Source of the DNA: Bradyrhizobium cenepequi
GTDB lineage: Bacteria > Pseudomonadota > Alphaproteobacteria > Rhizobiales > Xanthobacteraceae
Length of the DNA: 64,000 nt
NCBI RefSeq assembly: GCF_020329485.1
Contig: NZ_JAGKJI010000009.1
Coordinates: 121,489-185,488, forward strand
Direction of reading: 5' to 3'
Within the stretch, counting starts at the first letter, position 1, and every line of letters starts with the position of its first letter. Positions 43,973 through 53,088 of the stretch are shown here, in pieces. The notes beneath the pieces are model-generated. The model was not told where the DNA came from and searched no databases. It was given only the letters and a program-made list of their open reading frames with translations. A program made the position numbers and the translations under genes.

Positions 43973-45619
43973 ATGCAAAAGCCCGTGCGGTTCGCGGGCA
44001 GAATTTTGTGTTGTTTAATGAGTGATCCCGCGGAAAAGCCTGAAGTTGTTCAGCTGCCGGCCGAGCCCCAGGCTGCCGCGCCGGTCAACAGTCGGCGTGC
44101 CGCGGCGCAGCGGGTGCGGGAGGCGCGGGATCGGTTAACGTCAACCAGCGGGACCCGCCCCGCATTCGACACTGAACTGCTCCGCCAATATGCGCAAACG
44201 AGGATCTCCGCATCCTACGTCGTGATGCTGCTGGTGATCGCCACCGGCGTGCTGTTTGGTATATGGCAAGAGCCGATCGTGGCAGCGGCCTGGACCATCG
44301 GCATACTCGGCATCCATGCCGCGACCGTGAAGACCTGCGCCAGGTTCCTGAAGGAGTCCCCCTCGCCTGCCGCGACGCGCAAATGGCAGACGCGGTTCGT
44401 GCTGCTCGACCTGCTCTACGGCCTGTTCTGGACGGTGATCCTGACCCATCCCGCGGGCACGGATGCCGCCTCCAACGCGCTGATGATGTTCCTGATGCTG
44501 CTGGTGATCGCAGTCTCCAGCATGCTCGCGGCGAGCCTTCCGATCGCAGCACTGGCAGCCACCGCGCCGGTAACGATCGCGATCGCCGTCAGCTTCGTGC
44601 TGAGCGGTTCCTTCGACAACTACGTGTTCGCGCTGCTCGCGCTGGGCGCCGAGGGCTATTTCGCGCTGCTTGCCCACCGCCTGCATTCGACGACGCTCGC
44701 CACGCTGCAGGCGCGCGCCGAGAAGGATGTGCTGATCGCCGAGCTCGAGCAGTCCAAGGCGATCTCCGACGAGGCGCGGCATCGCGCCGAAGCCGCCAAC
44801 GTCGCCAAGTCGCGCTTCCTGGCCCAAATGAGCCACGAATTGCGCACGCCGCTGAATGCCATCCTCGGCTTCTCCGAGGTGATGAAGAGCGAGATCTTCG
44901 GCGCGCATGCGGTCCCGGTCTACAAGGAATATTCCGCCGACATCCACAATTCCGGCGTCCACCTGCTCAACCTCATCAACGAGATCCTTGATCTGTCGCG
45001 GATCGAGGCCGGTCGCTACGAGCTCAACGAGGAAGCGGTCTCGCTGGTGCATGTCGTCGCCGACTGCCACCATCTCTTGAAACTGCGCGCGACCAGCCGC
45101 GGCATCACCATCCACGAAGTGTTCGAGCAAGGCATGCCGCGGATCTGGGTCGACGAGCGCGCCACGCGGCAGATCGTGCTCAACCTCTTGTCCAACTCGA
45201 TCAAGTTCACCCCGCAAGGCGGCGAGATCTGGCTGAAGGTCGGCTGGACCGCCTCCGGCGGGCAATATCTGAGCGTGAAGGACACCGGCTCGGGCATTGC
45301 CGAGGACGAGATTCCGATCGTGCTGGCATCGTTCGGCCAGGGCTCCAACTCGATCAAATCGGCCGAACAAGGTGCCGGATTGGGCTTGCCGATCGCCAAG
45401 AGCCTGATCGACCTGCATGGCGGCACCTTCACGCTGAAGTCCAAGCTGCGCATCGGCACCGAGGTGATCGTGACCTTCCCGCCCGAGCGCGTGATGTCGG
45501 CGCTGGCGCCGATGGCCGAGGAAGCGCCGCCTTTGCAGCCGCAACCTTCGATGCCTTTGACCGACGACAAGAAAAGGGGGCGCCACAAGCCGATCATGAG
45601 TGCAGGCACCGGACTGTAG
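43973..45619 (+). CDS. Membrane sensor histidine kinase
   Basis: This 548-aa kinase has a ~90-residue cytosolic N-terminus, then about six hydrophobic helices (~80-230: VVMLLVIATGVLFGIW, AASNALMMFLMLLVIAV), a short coiled coil, the H-box SHELRTPLNAILGF, N-box RQIVLNLLSNSIKF, G1 DTGSGI and G2 GAGLGLPIAKSL. This is a PleC/DivJ-like HWE-free HisKA kinase. No response regulator is adjacent, so it is an orphan. The ATG at 43973 follows GAGAGATAGA. The ATG at 44018 is an alternative. The tail (~520-548) is Pro-rich and basic. Confidence 0.92.
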   Translation: MQKPVRFAGRILCCLMSDPAEKPEVVQLPAEPQAAAPVNSRRAAAQRVREARDRLTSTSGTRPAFDTELLRQYAQTRISASYVVMLLVIATGVLFGIWQEPIVAAAWTIGILGIHAATVKTCARFLKESPSPAATRKWQTRFVLLDLLYGLFWTVILTHPAGTDAASNALMMFLMLLVIAVSSMLAASLPIAALAATAPVTIAIAVSFVLSGSFDNYVFALLALGAEGYFALLAHRLHSTTLATLQARAEKDVLIAELEQSKAISDEARHRAEAANVAKSRFLAQMSHELRTPLNAILGFSEVMKSEIFGAHAVPVYKEYSADIHNSGVHLLNLINEILDLSRIEAGRYELNEEAVSLVHVVADCHHLLKLRATSRGITIHEVFEQGMPRIWVDERATRQIVLNLLSNSIKFTPQGGEIWLKVGWTASGGQYLSVKDTGSGIAEDEIPIVLASFGQGSNSIKSAEQGAGLGLPIAKSLIDLHGGTFTLKSKLRIGTEVIVTFPPERVMSALAPMAEEAPPLQPQPSMPLTDDKKRGRHKPIMSAGTGL

Positions 45620-45687
45620 ACCCTACGAAGAAAAGTCATCCCGCTAAGCGCTTGCACCCGCGATCGAAATCGTTCCACTATCGATGG

Positions 45688-45891
45688 ATGAGCAAAGAAA
45701 CGCCGTGTATCGCAGTCTGTATGATCGACCCCAGGACCAAGCTCTGCTTCGGCTGTGGGCGAACGCTGCCCGAGATCGCACGCTGGCACAAGATGGACAG
45801 CACCGAGCGCCTCGCCGTGATGGCACTGTTGCCCGCACGCATGGCGGAAGCTGGTCTCGAGCGGACAGAGGCGCATCCGAAGCGCGCCTGA
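45688..45891 (+). CDS. DUF1289 small Cys-containing protein
   Basis: This ~67-aa protein starts MSKETPCIAVCMIDPRTKLC, then FGCGRTLPEIARWHKM, the Cys spacing of DUF1289, which probably binds zinc or an Fe-S cluster. These proteins are widespread in proteobacteria and of unknown function. It overlaps nothing and is followed 25 bp later by the aspartic protease gene, as is common in this lineage, so the two are likely co-expressed. Confidence 0.85.
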   Translation: MSKETPCIAVCMIDPRTKLCFGCGRTLPEIARWHKMDSTERLAVMALLPARMAEAGLERTEAHPKRA

Positions 45892-45916
45892 TGCATTGGA
45901 CGCGGGAGGCGGTGTC

Positions 45917-46471
45917 ATGAGCCGCATCCTGCTCGTGCTCTTGATGCTGGTTGCGACTGCGGGCGCCGTCGTCGCCTATGGCGATCCCGAGCAGATCGTA
46001 CGCGCCAGCCATCAGGTCTCGCACATGCTGCGCGGCAACTTCGTGGCTCCCGCCCCCGCCGTGCAGATCCCGCGCGGACAAGGCGGCGAATTCGCACTGC
46101 GCGCCAAGATCAATGGCGTCAGCGCACCGATGGTGATCGACACTGGCGCGACCTCGGTGGTCTTGACCTGGGAGACCGCGAAGGCGATCGGGCTGCCGAT
46201 CGACATGCTCGAATACAATGTCGATCTCGAAACCGCCGGCGGCCACACCAAGGCGGCGCGGCTGACGCTGGATCGCCTCGCCGTCGGTCGGCTGGTCGAA
46301 AAGTCGATTCCGGCGCTGGTGGTGCCGCGCGGGCAGATGAAGACCAATCTGCTCGGCATGAGCTTCCTGGACCGGCTGGAAAGCTGGGGCGTGCGAGCCG
46401 ACAAGCTGATGCTGAACGGCTATCCCGACGTGCTAGGCCGCCATCGGCGCGGCCGCACCGCTTCCAATTAG
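45917..46471 (+). CDS. TIGR02281-type clan AA aspartic protease
   Basis: This ~184-aa retropepsin-like protein has an N-terminal membrane anchor (MSRILLVLLMLVATAGAVVA), a linker, and one protease domain with the catalytic VIDTGATSVVLTWETA and a LLGMSFLDRLESW motif. It probably acts as a dimer in the periplasm. The ATG at 45917 follows GGGAGGCGG. Its last 39 bp overlap the dusA 3' end on the other strand, an unusual convergent coding overlap. Confidence 0.88.
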   Translation: MSRILLVLLMLVATAGAVVAYGDPEQIVRASHQVSHMLRGNFVAPAPAVQIPRGQGGEFALRAKINGVSAPMVIDTGATSVVLTWETAKAIGLPIDMLEYNVDLETAGGHTKAARLTLDRLAVGRLVEKSIPALVVPRGQMKTNLLGMSFLDRLESWGVRADKLMLNGYPDVLGRHRRGRTASN

Positions 46472-47428
46472 CGCGATCGCCTCGCGCAGCACATCTGCGC
46501 CCGCCCCCGGCCTCGTGCCATGCTCGGCGAGATGGCGACGGAACGCCCGCGCGCCAGGCACGCCGAAGAATACCCCGACGAAATGTCGCGTGATCGCATG
46601 CAGCCGCGTGCCGCGCGCGAGCTGCTCCTCGATATAGGGGATCATCGCTTCGAGCGCGTCCTGCATCGTGGCGTGCGGCGCCGCCTCGTCGAACAGATCG
46701 GGATCGACCGACAACAACCGCCACGGCTCCTGGTAGGCCGCGCGCCCAAGCATCACGCCATCGACATGCGCCAGATGCCGCTTCGCCTCGTCGAGGCTTG
46801 CGATGCCGCCATTGATGATGATGGGGACATCGGGCATGGCGGCCTTCAGCCGATAGACGCAGTCGTAGTCGAGCGGCGGGATGTCGCGGTTCTCCTTCGG
46901 CGACAGTCCGTTGAGCCAGGCCTTCCTTGCATGCACGACCAGTGCATCCGCGCCCGCTTCGATCACGCTGCGCGCCAGCGTATCGAGCGCCAGTTCCGGA
47001 TCCTGGTCATCGATCCCGATACGGCATTTCACCGTCACGGGAACCCGCACCGCGCACTTCATCGCCGCGACGCCCTCGGCAACGAGTGCCGGCTCTGCCA
47101 TCAGGCAAGCGCCGAACCGGCCATCCTTCACACGGTCGGACGGGCAGCCGACGTTGAGGTTGATCTCATCATAGCCGAAATCCTCGCCGACCCGAGCCGC
47201 GGTCGCGAGTTCGCGCGGATCGGACCCGCCAAGCTGCAACGCCACCGGATGCTCGCTCGCATCAAACCCAAGCAGCCGCACACGGTCGCCATGGATGACG
47301 GCGCCGGTCGTCAGCATCTCCGTATAAAGCCGCGCCCGCCGCGAGAGCCGACGATGAAAGACGCGACACCGGGTATCGGTCCAATCCATCATCGGAGCCA
47401 CAGAAAAGCGATAGTGCTGCGATTTCAA
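46433..47428 (-). CDS. dusA: tRNA-dihydrouridine(20/20a) synthase
   Basis: This enzyme reduces uridine 20/20a in tRNA D-loops using FMN and NADPH. The 331-aa TIM-barrel protein starts SQHYRFSVAPMMDWTDTRCR and has LQLGGSDPRELATAARVGED, NLNVGCPSDRV (catalytic Cys) and HARKAWLNGLSPKENR. The start is a TTG at 47428. The codons for VAPMMDW at 47380-47400 are duplicated at 60.5 kb, so the first ~9 codons appear to have been supplied by an inserted element. The 3' end overlaps the aspartic protease. Confidence 0.95.
   Translation of the reverse strand: MKSQHYRFSVAPMMDWTDTRCRVFHRRLSRRARLYTEMLTTGAVIHGDRVRLLGFDASEHPVALQLGGSDPRELATAARVGEDFGYDEINLNVGCPSDRVKDGRFGACLMAEPALVAEGVAAMKCAVRVPVTVKCRIGIDDQDPELALDTLARSVIEAGADALVVHARKAWLNGLSPKENRDIPPLDYDCVYRLKAAMPDVPIIINGGIASLDEAKRHLAHVDGVMLGRAAYQEPWRLLSVDPDLFDEAAPHATMQDALEAMIPYIEEQLARGTRLHAITRHFVGVFFGVPGARAFRRHLAEHGTRPGAGADVLREAIALIGSGAAAPMAA
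47380..47400. other. Putative attL in dusA codons
   Basis: TCCAATCCATCATCGGAGCC (plus A) inside the 5' coding part of dusA matches 60544-60562, TCCGATCCATCATGAGCCA, in the same orientation, with one mismatch and a two-base gap. dusA is an established target of integrative elements whose integrase gene lies next to the dusA start, as here. Confidence 0.7.
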
Positions 47429-47465
47429 TGATTTACCTTATCATCTCAATAGGATGAAACACGAA

Positions 47466-47560
47466 CGTGTGCACTCCAAACTAGCCGAAATTGCACACGT
47501 TTGTACCCGTTTTGACCTCTCAGTGCATACGTAGCGCACACGAATTGGGGAGTGCACACG
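47466..47560. promoter_or_regulatory. Cluster of TGCACACG sites at the left end of the element
   Basis: Exact copies lie at 47492-47499 and 47553-47560, an exact inverted copy (CGTGTGCA) at 47466-47473, and one-mismatch copies at 47524-47531 (TGCATACG) and 47535-47542 (CGCACACG). Five sites in 95 bp between the att core and the integrase start fit integrase arm-type or excisionase/repressor binding. Two more exact copies lie at the right end. Confidence 0.6.
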
Positions 47561-47563
47561 GCC

Positions 47564-47830
47564 ATGGCCAGCTTCACTCAGTTGCCCTCCGGGAACTGGC
47601 GCGTCCAGGTGCGCCGCAAGAACCGTTACGTGTCAGAGACCTTCCGCCGGCGCAAGGACGGGGAAGACTGGGCGCTCTATATGGAGCGCAATATTGACCG
47701 CAGCGGGTCGCCAAAACCACGCGCCGCCGTACAGGCAAAAACCTTCGGCGATATCATCGATCTGCATATCGAGGACATGCACGAGGTGGGTCGCCCTCCC
47801 CGCCGCTCCAAAGCCGCCGTGTTGGAGGCT
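47564..47830 (+). pseudogene. Site-specific integrase, N-terminal remnant
   Basis: The ATG at 47564 gives MASFTQLPSGNWRVQVRRKN, then RYVSETFRRRKDGEDWA, the arm-DNA-binding start of tyrosine recombinases that insert at dusA. It continues through TFGDIIDLHIEDMHEVG to about KAAVLEAV. At 47830 an insertion sequence begins and no catalytic domain (R-H-R-Y) follows on its other side, so ~90 of ~330 residues remain. The element cannot excise with this gene. Confidence 0.8.
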
Positions 47831-48920
47831 GTGTGTACTGAAAACCTAAACCCGGACGTAGTGGTGATGGAGTCCGCCGAGGATGTGGAACGATTTGATG
47901 CTTCCGGTCCGCTGAACCGGGCGAGCAACCGGCGCGTCCTTATCCAACGACCGGTGCGTTCTGAAATCGTTGTAATAGCGTGCGTAAGATCGCAAGATCC
48001 GGCGTAGATGCGTCTCACCAAGAACGATGATGTGATCCAAGCACTCGCGCCGGATCGATCCAATCAGCCGTTCGGCAAAGCCATTCTGCCGCGGCGAGGC
48101 TGGTGCAATCGGCCTGTCGCGGATGCCGATGGCGCGCAATCGCCGCGTAACGAGGCTGCCATAGGTGCGATCGCGATCGCGAATGAGGTATTTTGGGGCC
48201 TCATCCAAGGAAAGGCCTCGGTGATCTGACGCGCAACCCATTCCGCCGTCGGATTCTTTGTGATGTTGATCCAGACTAGGCCTCTGCGGTCCAGTCGGAC
48301 GATGACGAATGCGTAGCCAGGTCGAAACCGATCATTGGAACAAAGAACAGGTCCATGGCGGCGATGTCCGGCGCGTGGTTACGCAAGAAGGTCTGCCATC
48401 CCTGGCTTGGTGGGCCTCGGCGCTTGACCATGTACTTGGCAACGCTCGATTGCGCGACCTCGAACCCAAGCTTGAGCAGTTCGCCATGAATATGCGGTGC
48501 TCCCCAAAGCGAATTATCGATGCTCATTCGCCGGATCAGCGCCCGCAATTCAGTATCCATCTGCGGTCGCCCTCCCCGTGGGCGCGACTTCCAGCGCCAG
48601 TGACGGCGAAAGCCGGCCCGGTGCCACCGCACCAGCGTCTCGGGGTGGATGATCGTGAGGACCTGCAGGATCGATGGAAACCAGCGATATAGCTGAATGA
48701 AGAACCAGCGATCATTGCTCGTGAGCCGGACGCGACCATGCAGCTTAGGCCTCAAGATAATCAATTGATGTCGGAGCGCCGCATTCTCTGCTTCAAGTCG
48801 GCTCTTCGACTTGAGAGGCGAAGCCAAGACAGCCAATCCGAAACACAGTAGCCCGATCATTCTTCTAGCTTAGGCGATTCCGTCACCTCATCAACTCGGA
48901 TAAGGTTTTCGGCACACACA
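47830..48920. mobile_element. Insertion sequence with degraded transposase
   Basis: The ends are TGTGTGTACTGAAAACC (47830-47846) and, inverted, GGTTTTCGGCACACACA (48904-48920), 15 of 17 positions matching. The ~1.09-kb unit encloses a DDE/integrase-core transposase on the minus strand. It interrupts the integrase remnant. No clear target duplication is seen. I cannot assign an ISfinder family with certainty. Confidence 0.75.
47846..48860 (-). pseudogene. Integrase-core (rve) transposase, frameshifted
   Basis: The N-terminal part (48860 down to ~48300) reads MIGLLCFGLAVLASPLKSKS, then AENAALRHQLIIL, an HTH-type region and LWGAPHIHGELLKLGF, then MDLFFVPMIGFDL before the frame breaks. The C-terminal part continues in another frame (~48200 to 47846) with YLIRDRDRTYGSL, ASPRQNGFAERLIGSIRREC and THRSLDKDAPV. 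A catalytic-core segment of ~25 residues is garbled between them. The enzyme is inactive. A related fragment is at 62.1-62.4 kb. Confidence 0.82.
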
Positions 48921-49022
48921 GCACGCAATGGCGCTGTGAAAGAACCAAGCCTATGCTTCTCGAGTTTATTGCTGCCCCAAGATCAGCTTCTCCGCGGCGG
49001 TCTCGTTAGCTCGCGCGCTGCA

Positions 49023-50096
49023 CTACAGATCGAGATCCAGCAAGCGGATGGCATTTCCGCCTGCAAGCTGAGCCAGCGTCGCTTCATCCATGCCGTTGAC
49101 GCCGGCGATGTGGCCGATCGGGTTGAACTCCGCCATATCGAACGGATAGTCCGTACCCATCAAGATTCGATCCGGTCCAAATACCTCGAGCAGGTAAGCG
49201 AGTTGGTGATAGGTGAATACGACCGTATCAAGATAAACCTGACGAAGATATGTCGTCGGCGGCAGGGGCAGATCCCCGCGAGAATCCTGTCGTGCGCCCC
49301 ACGCATGATCGATCCGTCCCGAGTAAGCCGGCAGATATCCGCCGCCGTGCACTGCGAGCAGCTTGAGATCGGGAAAGCGCGCCAGGGTACCGCTGAAAAT
49401 CAGGTTATGCAGCGCAAGAGTCGTGTCCAGCGGATTGCCTATGACGTTGTTGAAATAGTAATGCGTGAATCGCTCACCGTGGGTAAAGCCATTGGGATGC
49501 AGCATGATCAAGGCACCGAGCTGCTCGGCCCTGGCGAAAAACGGCCGGTATAGCGGATCTGACAATTCCTTACCGTCTACATTGGTCAGGATCTGAACGC
49601 CCTTCAGCTTCAGCTCTGAGATGACATAGTCAAGTTCGCGCACCGCGAGGTCGGGCTGCTGCAGCGTGACCCCACCCAGCCCCAGGAAGCGGTCAGGTTT
49701 GCGCGAGCAAAATTCGGCGACGCCGTCATTTGCAATCCGGTGCGCCGATTCCGCAATTTTGGGATCCACAGAATAGTAGCACTGCCCGGGTGCAGGTGCG
49801 ACGACCTGGATGTCGATTCCCATCCTGTCGAGATCAGACAGCCGCCGGTCAATCGTTGTCATTATCTCCCTGAGGTCTTCCTCCTGCGCGGCGTTGATTT
49901 CCTTCGTCGCGGGATCAGAGAAGTATGCCAGAGGAATTCGGTTTATCTCGAGGTGCGGCTGGGCAATTTTGGCGGCTTCGGGAACGACGATATGCGCATG
50001 GATATCAATGGTCGGTGATGATGGCCGGCGCACCCGGCCGTCGGCATTATTGATTCGCGCGGCTGTAAGGCCATAGCGGTTCTTGCGATCGATCAT
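49023..50096 (-). CDS. Amidohydrolase family protein (ACMSD-like)
   Basis: This ~357-aa TIM-barrel metal enzyme of the Amidohydro_2 group, which includes ACMS decarboxylase and gamma-resorcylate decarboxylase, has metal ligands in TIDIHAHIVVP (HxH), MLHPNG (His), LLAVHGGGYLPAY (His) and MGTDYPFDMAE (Asp). In this group Zn2+ or Mn2+ drives non-oxidative decarboxylation or hydrolysis. It is first on the minus strand beside the GntR regulator and points away from the importer/Mo-hydroxylase operon, forming the other arm of the catabolic module. The substrate is unknown. Confidence 0.87.
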   Translation of the reverse strand: MIDRKNRYGLTAARINNADGRVRRPSSPTIDIHAHIVVPEAAKIAQPHLEINRIPLAYFSDPATKEINAAQEEDLREIMTTIDRRLSDLDRMGIDIQVVAPAPGQCYYSVDPKIAESAHRIANDGVAEFCSRKPDRFLGLGGVTLQQPDLAVRELDYVISELKLKGVQILTNVDGKELSDPLYRPFFARAEQLGALIMLHPNGFTHGERFTHYYFNNVIGNPLDTTLALHNLIFSGTLARFPDLKLLAVHGGGYLPAYSGRIDHAWGARQDSRGDLPLPPTTYLRQVYLDTVVFTYHQLAYLLEVFGPDRILMGTDYPFDMAEFNPIGHIAGVNGMDEATLAQLAGGNAIRLLDLDL

Positions 50097-50126
50097 GGGT
50101 TGTCCGTTCTTGTCGACAAATTGGAA

Positions 50127-50762
50127 TTACGCTTGCATCACCGTCCATTCGAGCGCGGCGCTGAAGCGCTTGATCGCGGCCGCCACGTGCGCCCGCAACA
50201 AGCTGACGGCGCGGCGTGAGTCGCGCGCCTGCAGCGCGGAAATAATGGCATTGTGCTCTTCGACGAATTTATGCGCATTCGGCCCCCGTACGGCTGAGAC
50301 GCTCATACGGACAAGACGCTCCGTCTCTTCGATGAGATCGCACGCGGTTCGCGCCATGCGGGCGTTGCCCGAACAACGCGCGAGCGTGCAGTGGAAATCC
50401 CGATTATAGGTGATGAACTGGCTCTCATAGTCGCCGTCGAATTCGCGAAATCGATCGAGCGCCTTGAGTTCTTCATCGGACGCGTTCTTCACCGCCTCGG
50501 CAAGGCAGGCGAGTTCCATCGTCAGGCGGAAGGTGAACAATTCGTTTGCGTCCCGCAGCGAGAGGGGAGCAACGCGGTAGCCCTGGCGCGGGATGACAAT
50601 GACGAGGCCCTCGCTGACAAGCTGCTGAAGCGCCTCGCGCACCGGAGACTTGCTGACGTCGAACGCCTGGGCGAGTTCCTGTTCGCGCAGTTCACGGCCT
50701 GGCGGCAACTCGCAGGTAAGAATTTGCTGCCGCAGCAGCCCGTAAATCCGTTTGCTTTGCAT
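50127..50762 (-). CDS. GntR-family regulator with FCD domain
   Basis: This 211-aa repressor or activator has an N-terminal winged helix (YGLLRQQILTCELPPG, SKSPVREALQQLVSEGLV) and a C-terminal helical FCD ligand domain with the metal/ligand positions E-x-N-F..H (EFDGDYESQF, YNRDFHCTL) and EEHNAIISAL. FadR/VanR-type members sense organic acids or aromatic metabolites. Placed between the two arms of the catabolic module, it is the obvious pathway regulator. A perfect palindrome lies 64 bp upstream of its start. Confidence 0.9.
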   Translation of the reverse strand: MQSKRIYGLLRQQILTCELPPGRELREQELAQAFDVSKSPVREALQQLVSEGLVIVIPRQGYRVAPLSLRDANELFTFRLTMELACLAEAVKNASDEELKALDRFREFDGDYESQFITYNRDFHCTLARCSGNARMARTACDLIEETERLVRMSVSAVRGPNAHKFVEEHNAIISALQARDSRRAVSLLRAHVAAAIKRFSAALEWTVMQA

Positions 50763-50825
50763 TGTGCCCGAAGCGTCCCCGTCAGGCCGCCTCGTAAGAT
50801 ATCACAACCAGAGACAGCCGGGCAC

Positions 50826-50837
50826 TAAGGTACCTTA
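50826..50837. promoter_or_regulatory. Palindrome TAAGGTACCTTA, candidate GntR operator
   Basis: This perfect 12-bp palindrome lies in the 218-bp divergent region between the regulator and the importer gene. TTGACT at 50892 could be a -35 element for the importer operon, so the palindrome would lie upstream of that promoter. GntR/FCD sites are usually short palindromes, but the consensus TnGTnnnACnA is not obvious here. Function is inferred. Confidence 0.4.
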
Positions 50838-50980
50838 AGATATTCCAAAATGCCACAAACTTCGCGGAAGTAAACGCCTCCTTACGATCTTCTTGACTTG
50901 CCAGAGGTCTCGTGACATCTCAGAATCAACCAAGTTAAGAATAACAGATGTATCAAGATCTGTTTCGAGGGAGGTACAAT

Positions 50981-52201
50981 ATGAGGCGGATCGCCACGCT
51001 CTTTTCGACCACGTTCCTGATGGGTTGGGCCTTGGTGACCGCTTCCGAGGCGGCCGAGCCGTTGAAGGTCGGGTTCATGACCGTCAGGTCGGGCGCGCTA
51101 GCCGCGGGCGGCCGACAGATGGAGGAAGGACTCCAGCTTTGCATCGATGCACATCGCGGCGAGATGGCCGGTCGCAAGATCCAGATCATCACTGCCGATA
51201 CGGCCGGCCAACCGGCCGTTACCAAGACCAAGGCTCAGGAGCTGATCGAGCGCGATGGCGCGCAGGTTCTGATCGGGCCGCTGGCGGCGTTCGAAGCCTT
51301 GGCAATCGACGATTATATCCGCCAGACAAAGACCCCCATTATTTCCCCGTCGGCGGCTGCTGAAGACCTCACTCAGCGAAAGCCCAACCCGTGGTTCGTC
51401 CGTGCGGTTGGCACCTCGGCGCAGGCGCATCATCCGCTTGGCGAATATGCCGCCAAGGAATTGCACTACAAACGCATCGCGATCGTCGCCGACGATTTCG
51501 CATTCGGCCACGAAATCGCCGCCGGATTTCAGCGTACGTTCGAACAGAACGGCGGAAAGGTCATCCAGAAGCTTTGGTCGCCGCTGAATGCAGCCGAATA
51601 CGGCACCTACATCAGCCAAATCGATCCTAACGCAGATGCCGTTTTTGCCGCGTTCGCCGGAGGCAACGGCATCAAGTTTCTTGGCGAATACAAGAACTAC
51701 GGCATGCAGAAGCCTATCCTCGGCGCGATGACGACCGTCGATGAAGGCATCCTCAAGAGAATGGGCGACGAAGCACTCGGCGTGATTTCCGCGGGATGGT
51801 ACAGCGCGGCCATCGACACGCCCGCTAACAAGAAATTCGTCGAAGCTGTACGCAAGTCCTACGGCGCCGACCCCGGCTACTACACCGTGGGCGCCTATAT
51901 GGCCTGCCAGTTTCTCAATAATGCACTCGAACAGGTGAAGGGCGACATCTCGGACAAGGCAGCCTTCATGAAGGCTCTGCGGAACGTCAACATTCCCGAA
52001 AGTCCGTACGGGCAGGTCAAGCTCGACCAATACGGTCAGCCGATCCTCGATATCGCGATCCGGAAGGTCGAGAGGAAGGACGGGAAGTTGCAGAACACGG
52101 TCATCAAGACCTATCCGGCCGTCAGCCAGTTCTGGACCTATAAGCCGGAGGAGTTCCTGAAGAGCCCGGTCTATTCGCGCGACTGGACGCCGGTGAAATA
52201 A
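50981..52201 (+). CDS. Branched-chain-type ABC importer, substrate-binding protein
   Basis: This ~406-aa periplasmic receptor of the LivK/HAAT family (Peripla_BP_6) has a signal peptide MRRIATLFSTTFLMGWALVT cleaved near ASEAAEP. Ligand-domain hallmarks are VGFMTVRSGALAAGGRQMEEG, IGPLAAFEAL and VGAYMACQFLNNAL. Despite the amino-acid name, family members often bind aromatic acids, so it probably captures the pathway substrate. The ATG at 50981 follows GAGGGAGG. The hairpin TTCGCT-TC-AGCGAA (52203-52216) after the stop may favour its higher expression over the permeases. Confidence 0.9.
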   Translation: MRRIATLFSTTFLMGWALVTASEAAEPLKVGFMTVRSGALAAGGRQMEEGLQLCIDAHRGEMAGRKIQIITADTAGQPAVTKTKAQELIERDGAQVLIGPLAAFEALAIDDYIRQTKTPIISPSAAAEDLTQRKPNPWFVRAVGTSAQAHHPLGEYAAKELHYKRIAIVADDFAFGHEIAAGFQRTFEQNGGKVIQKLWSPLNAAEYGTYISQIDPNADAVFAAFAGGNGIKFLGEYKNYGMQKPILGAMTTVDEGILKRMGDEALGVISAGWYSAAIDTPANKKFVEAVRKSYGADPGYYTVGAYMACQFLNNALEQVKGDISDKAAFMKALRNVNIPESPYGQVKLDQYGQPILDIAIRKVERKDGKLQNTVIKTYPAVSQFWTYKPEEFLKSPVYSRDWTPVK

Positions 52202-52227
52202 TTTCGCTTCAGCGAAGAGAGGTCCGC

Positions 52228-53088
52228 ATGAATTTCTGGGTCATTCAGGGTTTGAACGGCCTGGCGTTCGGGTCTCTCCTTTTCATCCTTGCGTCGGGAT
52301 TTTCGCTGATCTTCGGCCTGATGCGCATCGTGAACCTGTCCCACGGTGCCTACTTCATGCTGGGCGCCTATGTCGGGCTTTCGGCGATCGACGCCGGGGT
52401 AAGCTTCTGGGTTGCGATCTTGATCGGTGGCCTCGCCATCTCTGTGTTGGGCGCGATCATTGAACGATTTATTCTGCGGCGATTGAGCGGACAGCCGCTG
52501 GCGCAGGTACTGGTGACCCTTGGCATCGCCTTCATCATCGCCGACGCCTGTGTCTGGATCTGGACCGGCGACCCCCGTCCGGTCCCGATGCCGCGGGAAC
52601 TGGCGGGCGCATTTCGCGTGCAGCAACTTGCGTTCCCGATCTACCGCCTGTTCGTCATCGGCGTCGCCTTCACGCTGGCTGCCACGTTGTGGTTCCTGCT
52701 CGAACGCAGTCGCCTTGGCGCCATGATCCGCGCCGGCGTCGACGACCTCAGCATGGCGCGCGCGATGGGTATCCGAACATCGCTTCTGTTTCCGGTTGTG
52801 TTTTGCCTTGGGTCGGCACTTGCCGGCGCCGGCGGCGTGCTGGCTGGCCCCATCCTCTCGGTCTACCCTGGCCTCGATACCGACATGTTGCCGCTCGCCC
52901 TCGTCGTTGTGATCCTTGGTGGGATCGGCAGCCTGCTGGGCGCGTTTATCGGCAGCCTGATCATCGGCTTCATTTACAGCTACGGCCAAGCTCTCTTTCC
53001 GGACCTCGCCTACGTGATCCTGTTTCTGCCTATGGTGCTGGTCCTGACCTTGCGGCCTACAGGTCTGTTCGGGAGGCAAGCCATTTGA
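52228..53088 (+). CDS. Branched-chain-type ABC permease, LivH-like
   Basis: This 286-aa inner-membrane permease has about eight helices. The family start NFWVIQGLNGLAFGSLLFI and the loops FGLMRIVNLSHGAYFMLGAY and ILGGIGSLLGAFIGSLIIG match LivH. The ATG at 52228 has AGAGAGG upstream. It is followed, with a TTGA overlap, by the second permease, so the two channel halves are made together. Confidence 0.93.
   Translation: MNFWVIQGLNGLAFGSLLFILASGFSLIFGLMRIVNLSHGAYFMLGAYVGLSAIDAGVSFWVAILIGGLAISVLGAIIERFILRRLSGQPLAQVLVTLGIAFIIADACVWIWTGDPRPVPMPRELAGAFRVQQLAFPIYRLFVIGVAFTLAATLWFLLERSRLGAMIRAGVDDLSMARAMGIRTSLLFPVVFCLGSALAGAGGVLAGPILSVYPGLDTDMLPLALVVVILGGIGSLLGAFIGSLIIGFIYSYGQALFPDLAYVILFLPMVLVLTLRPTGLFGRQAI

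Noticed and set aside
44141..45586. 481-codon minus-strand frame
   Set aside because: It is the shadow of the histidine kinase, whose H, N and G boxes are unambiguous on the plus strand.
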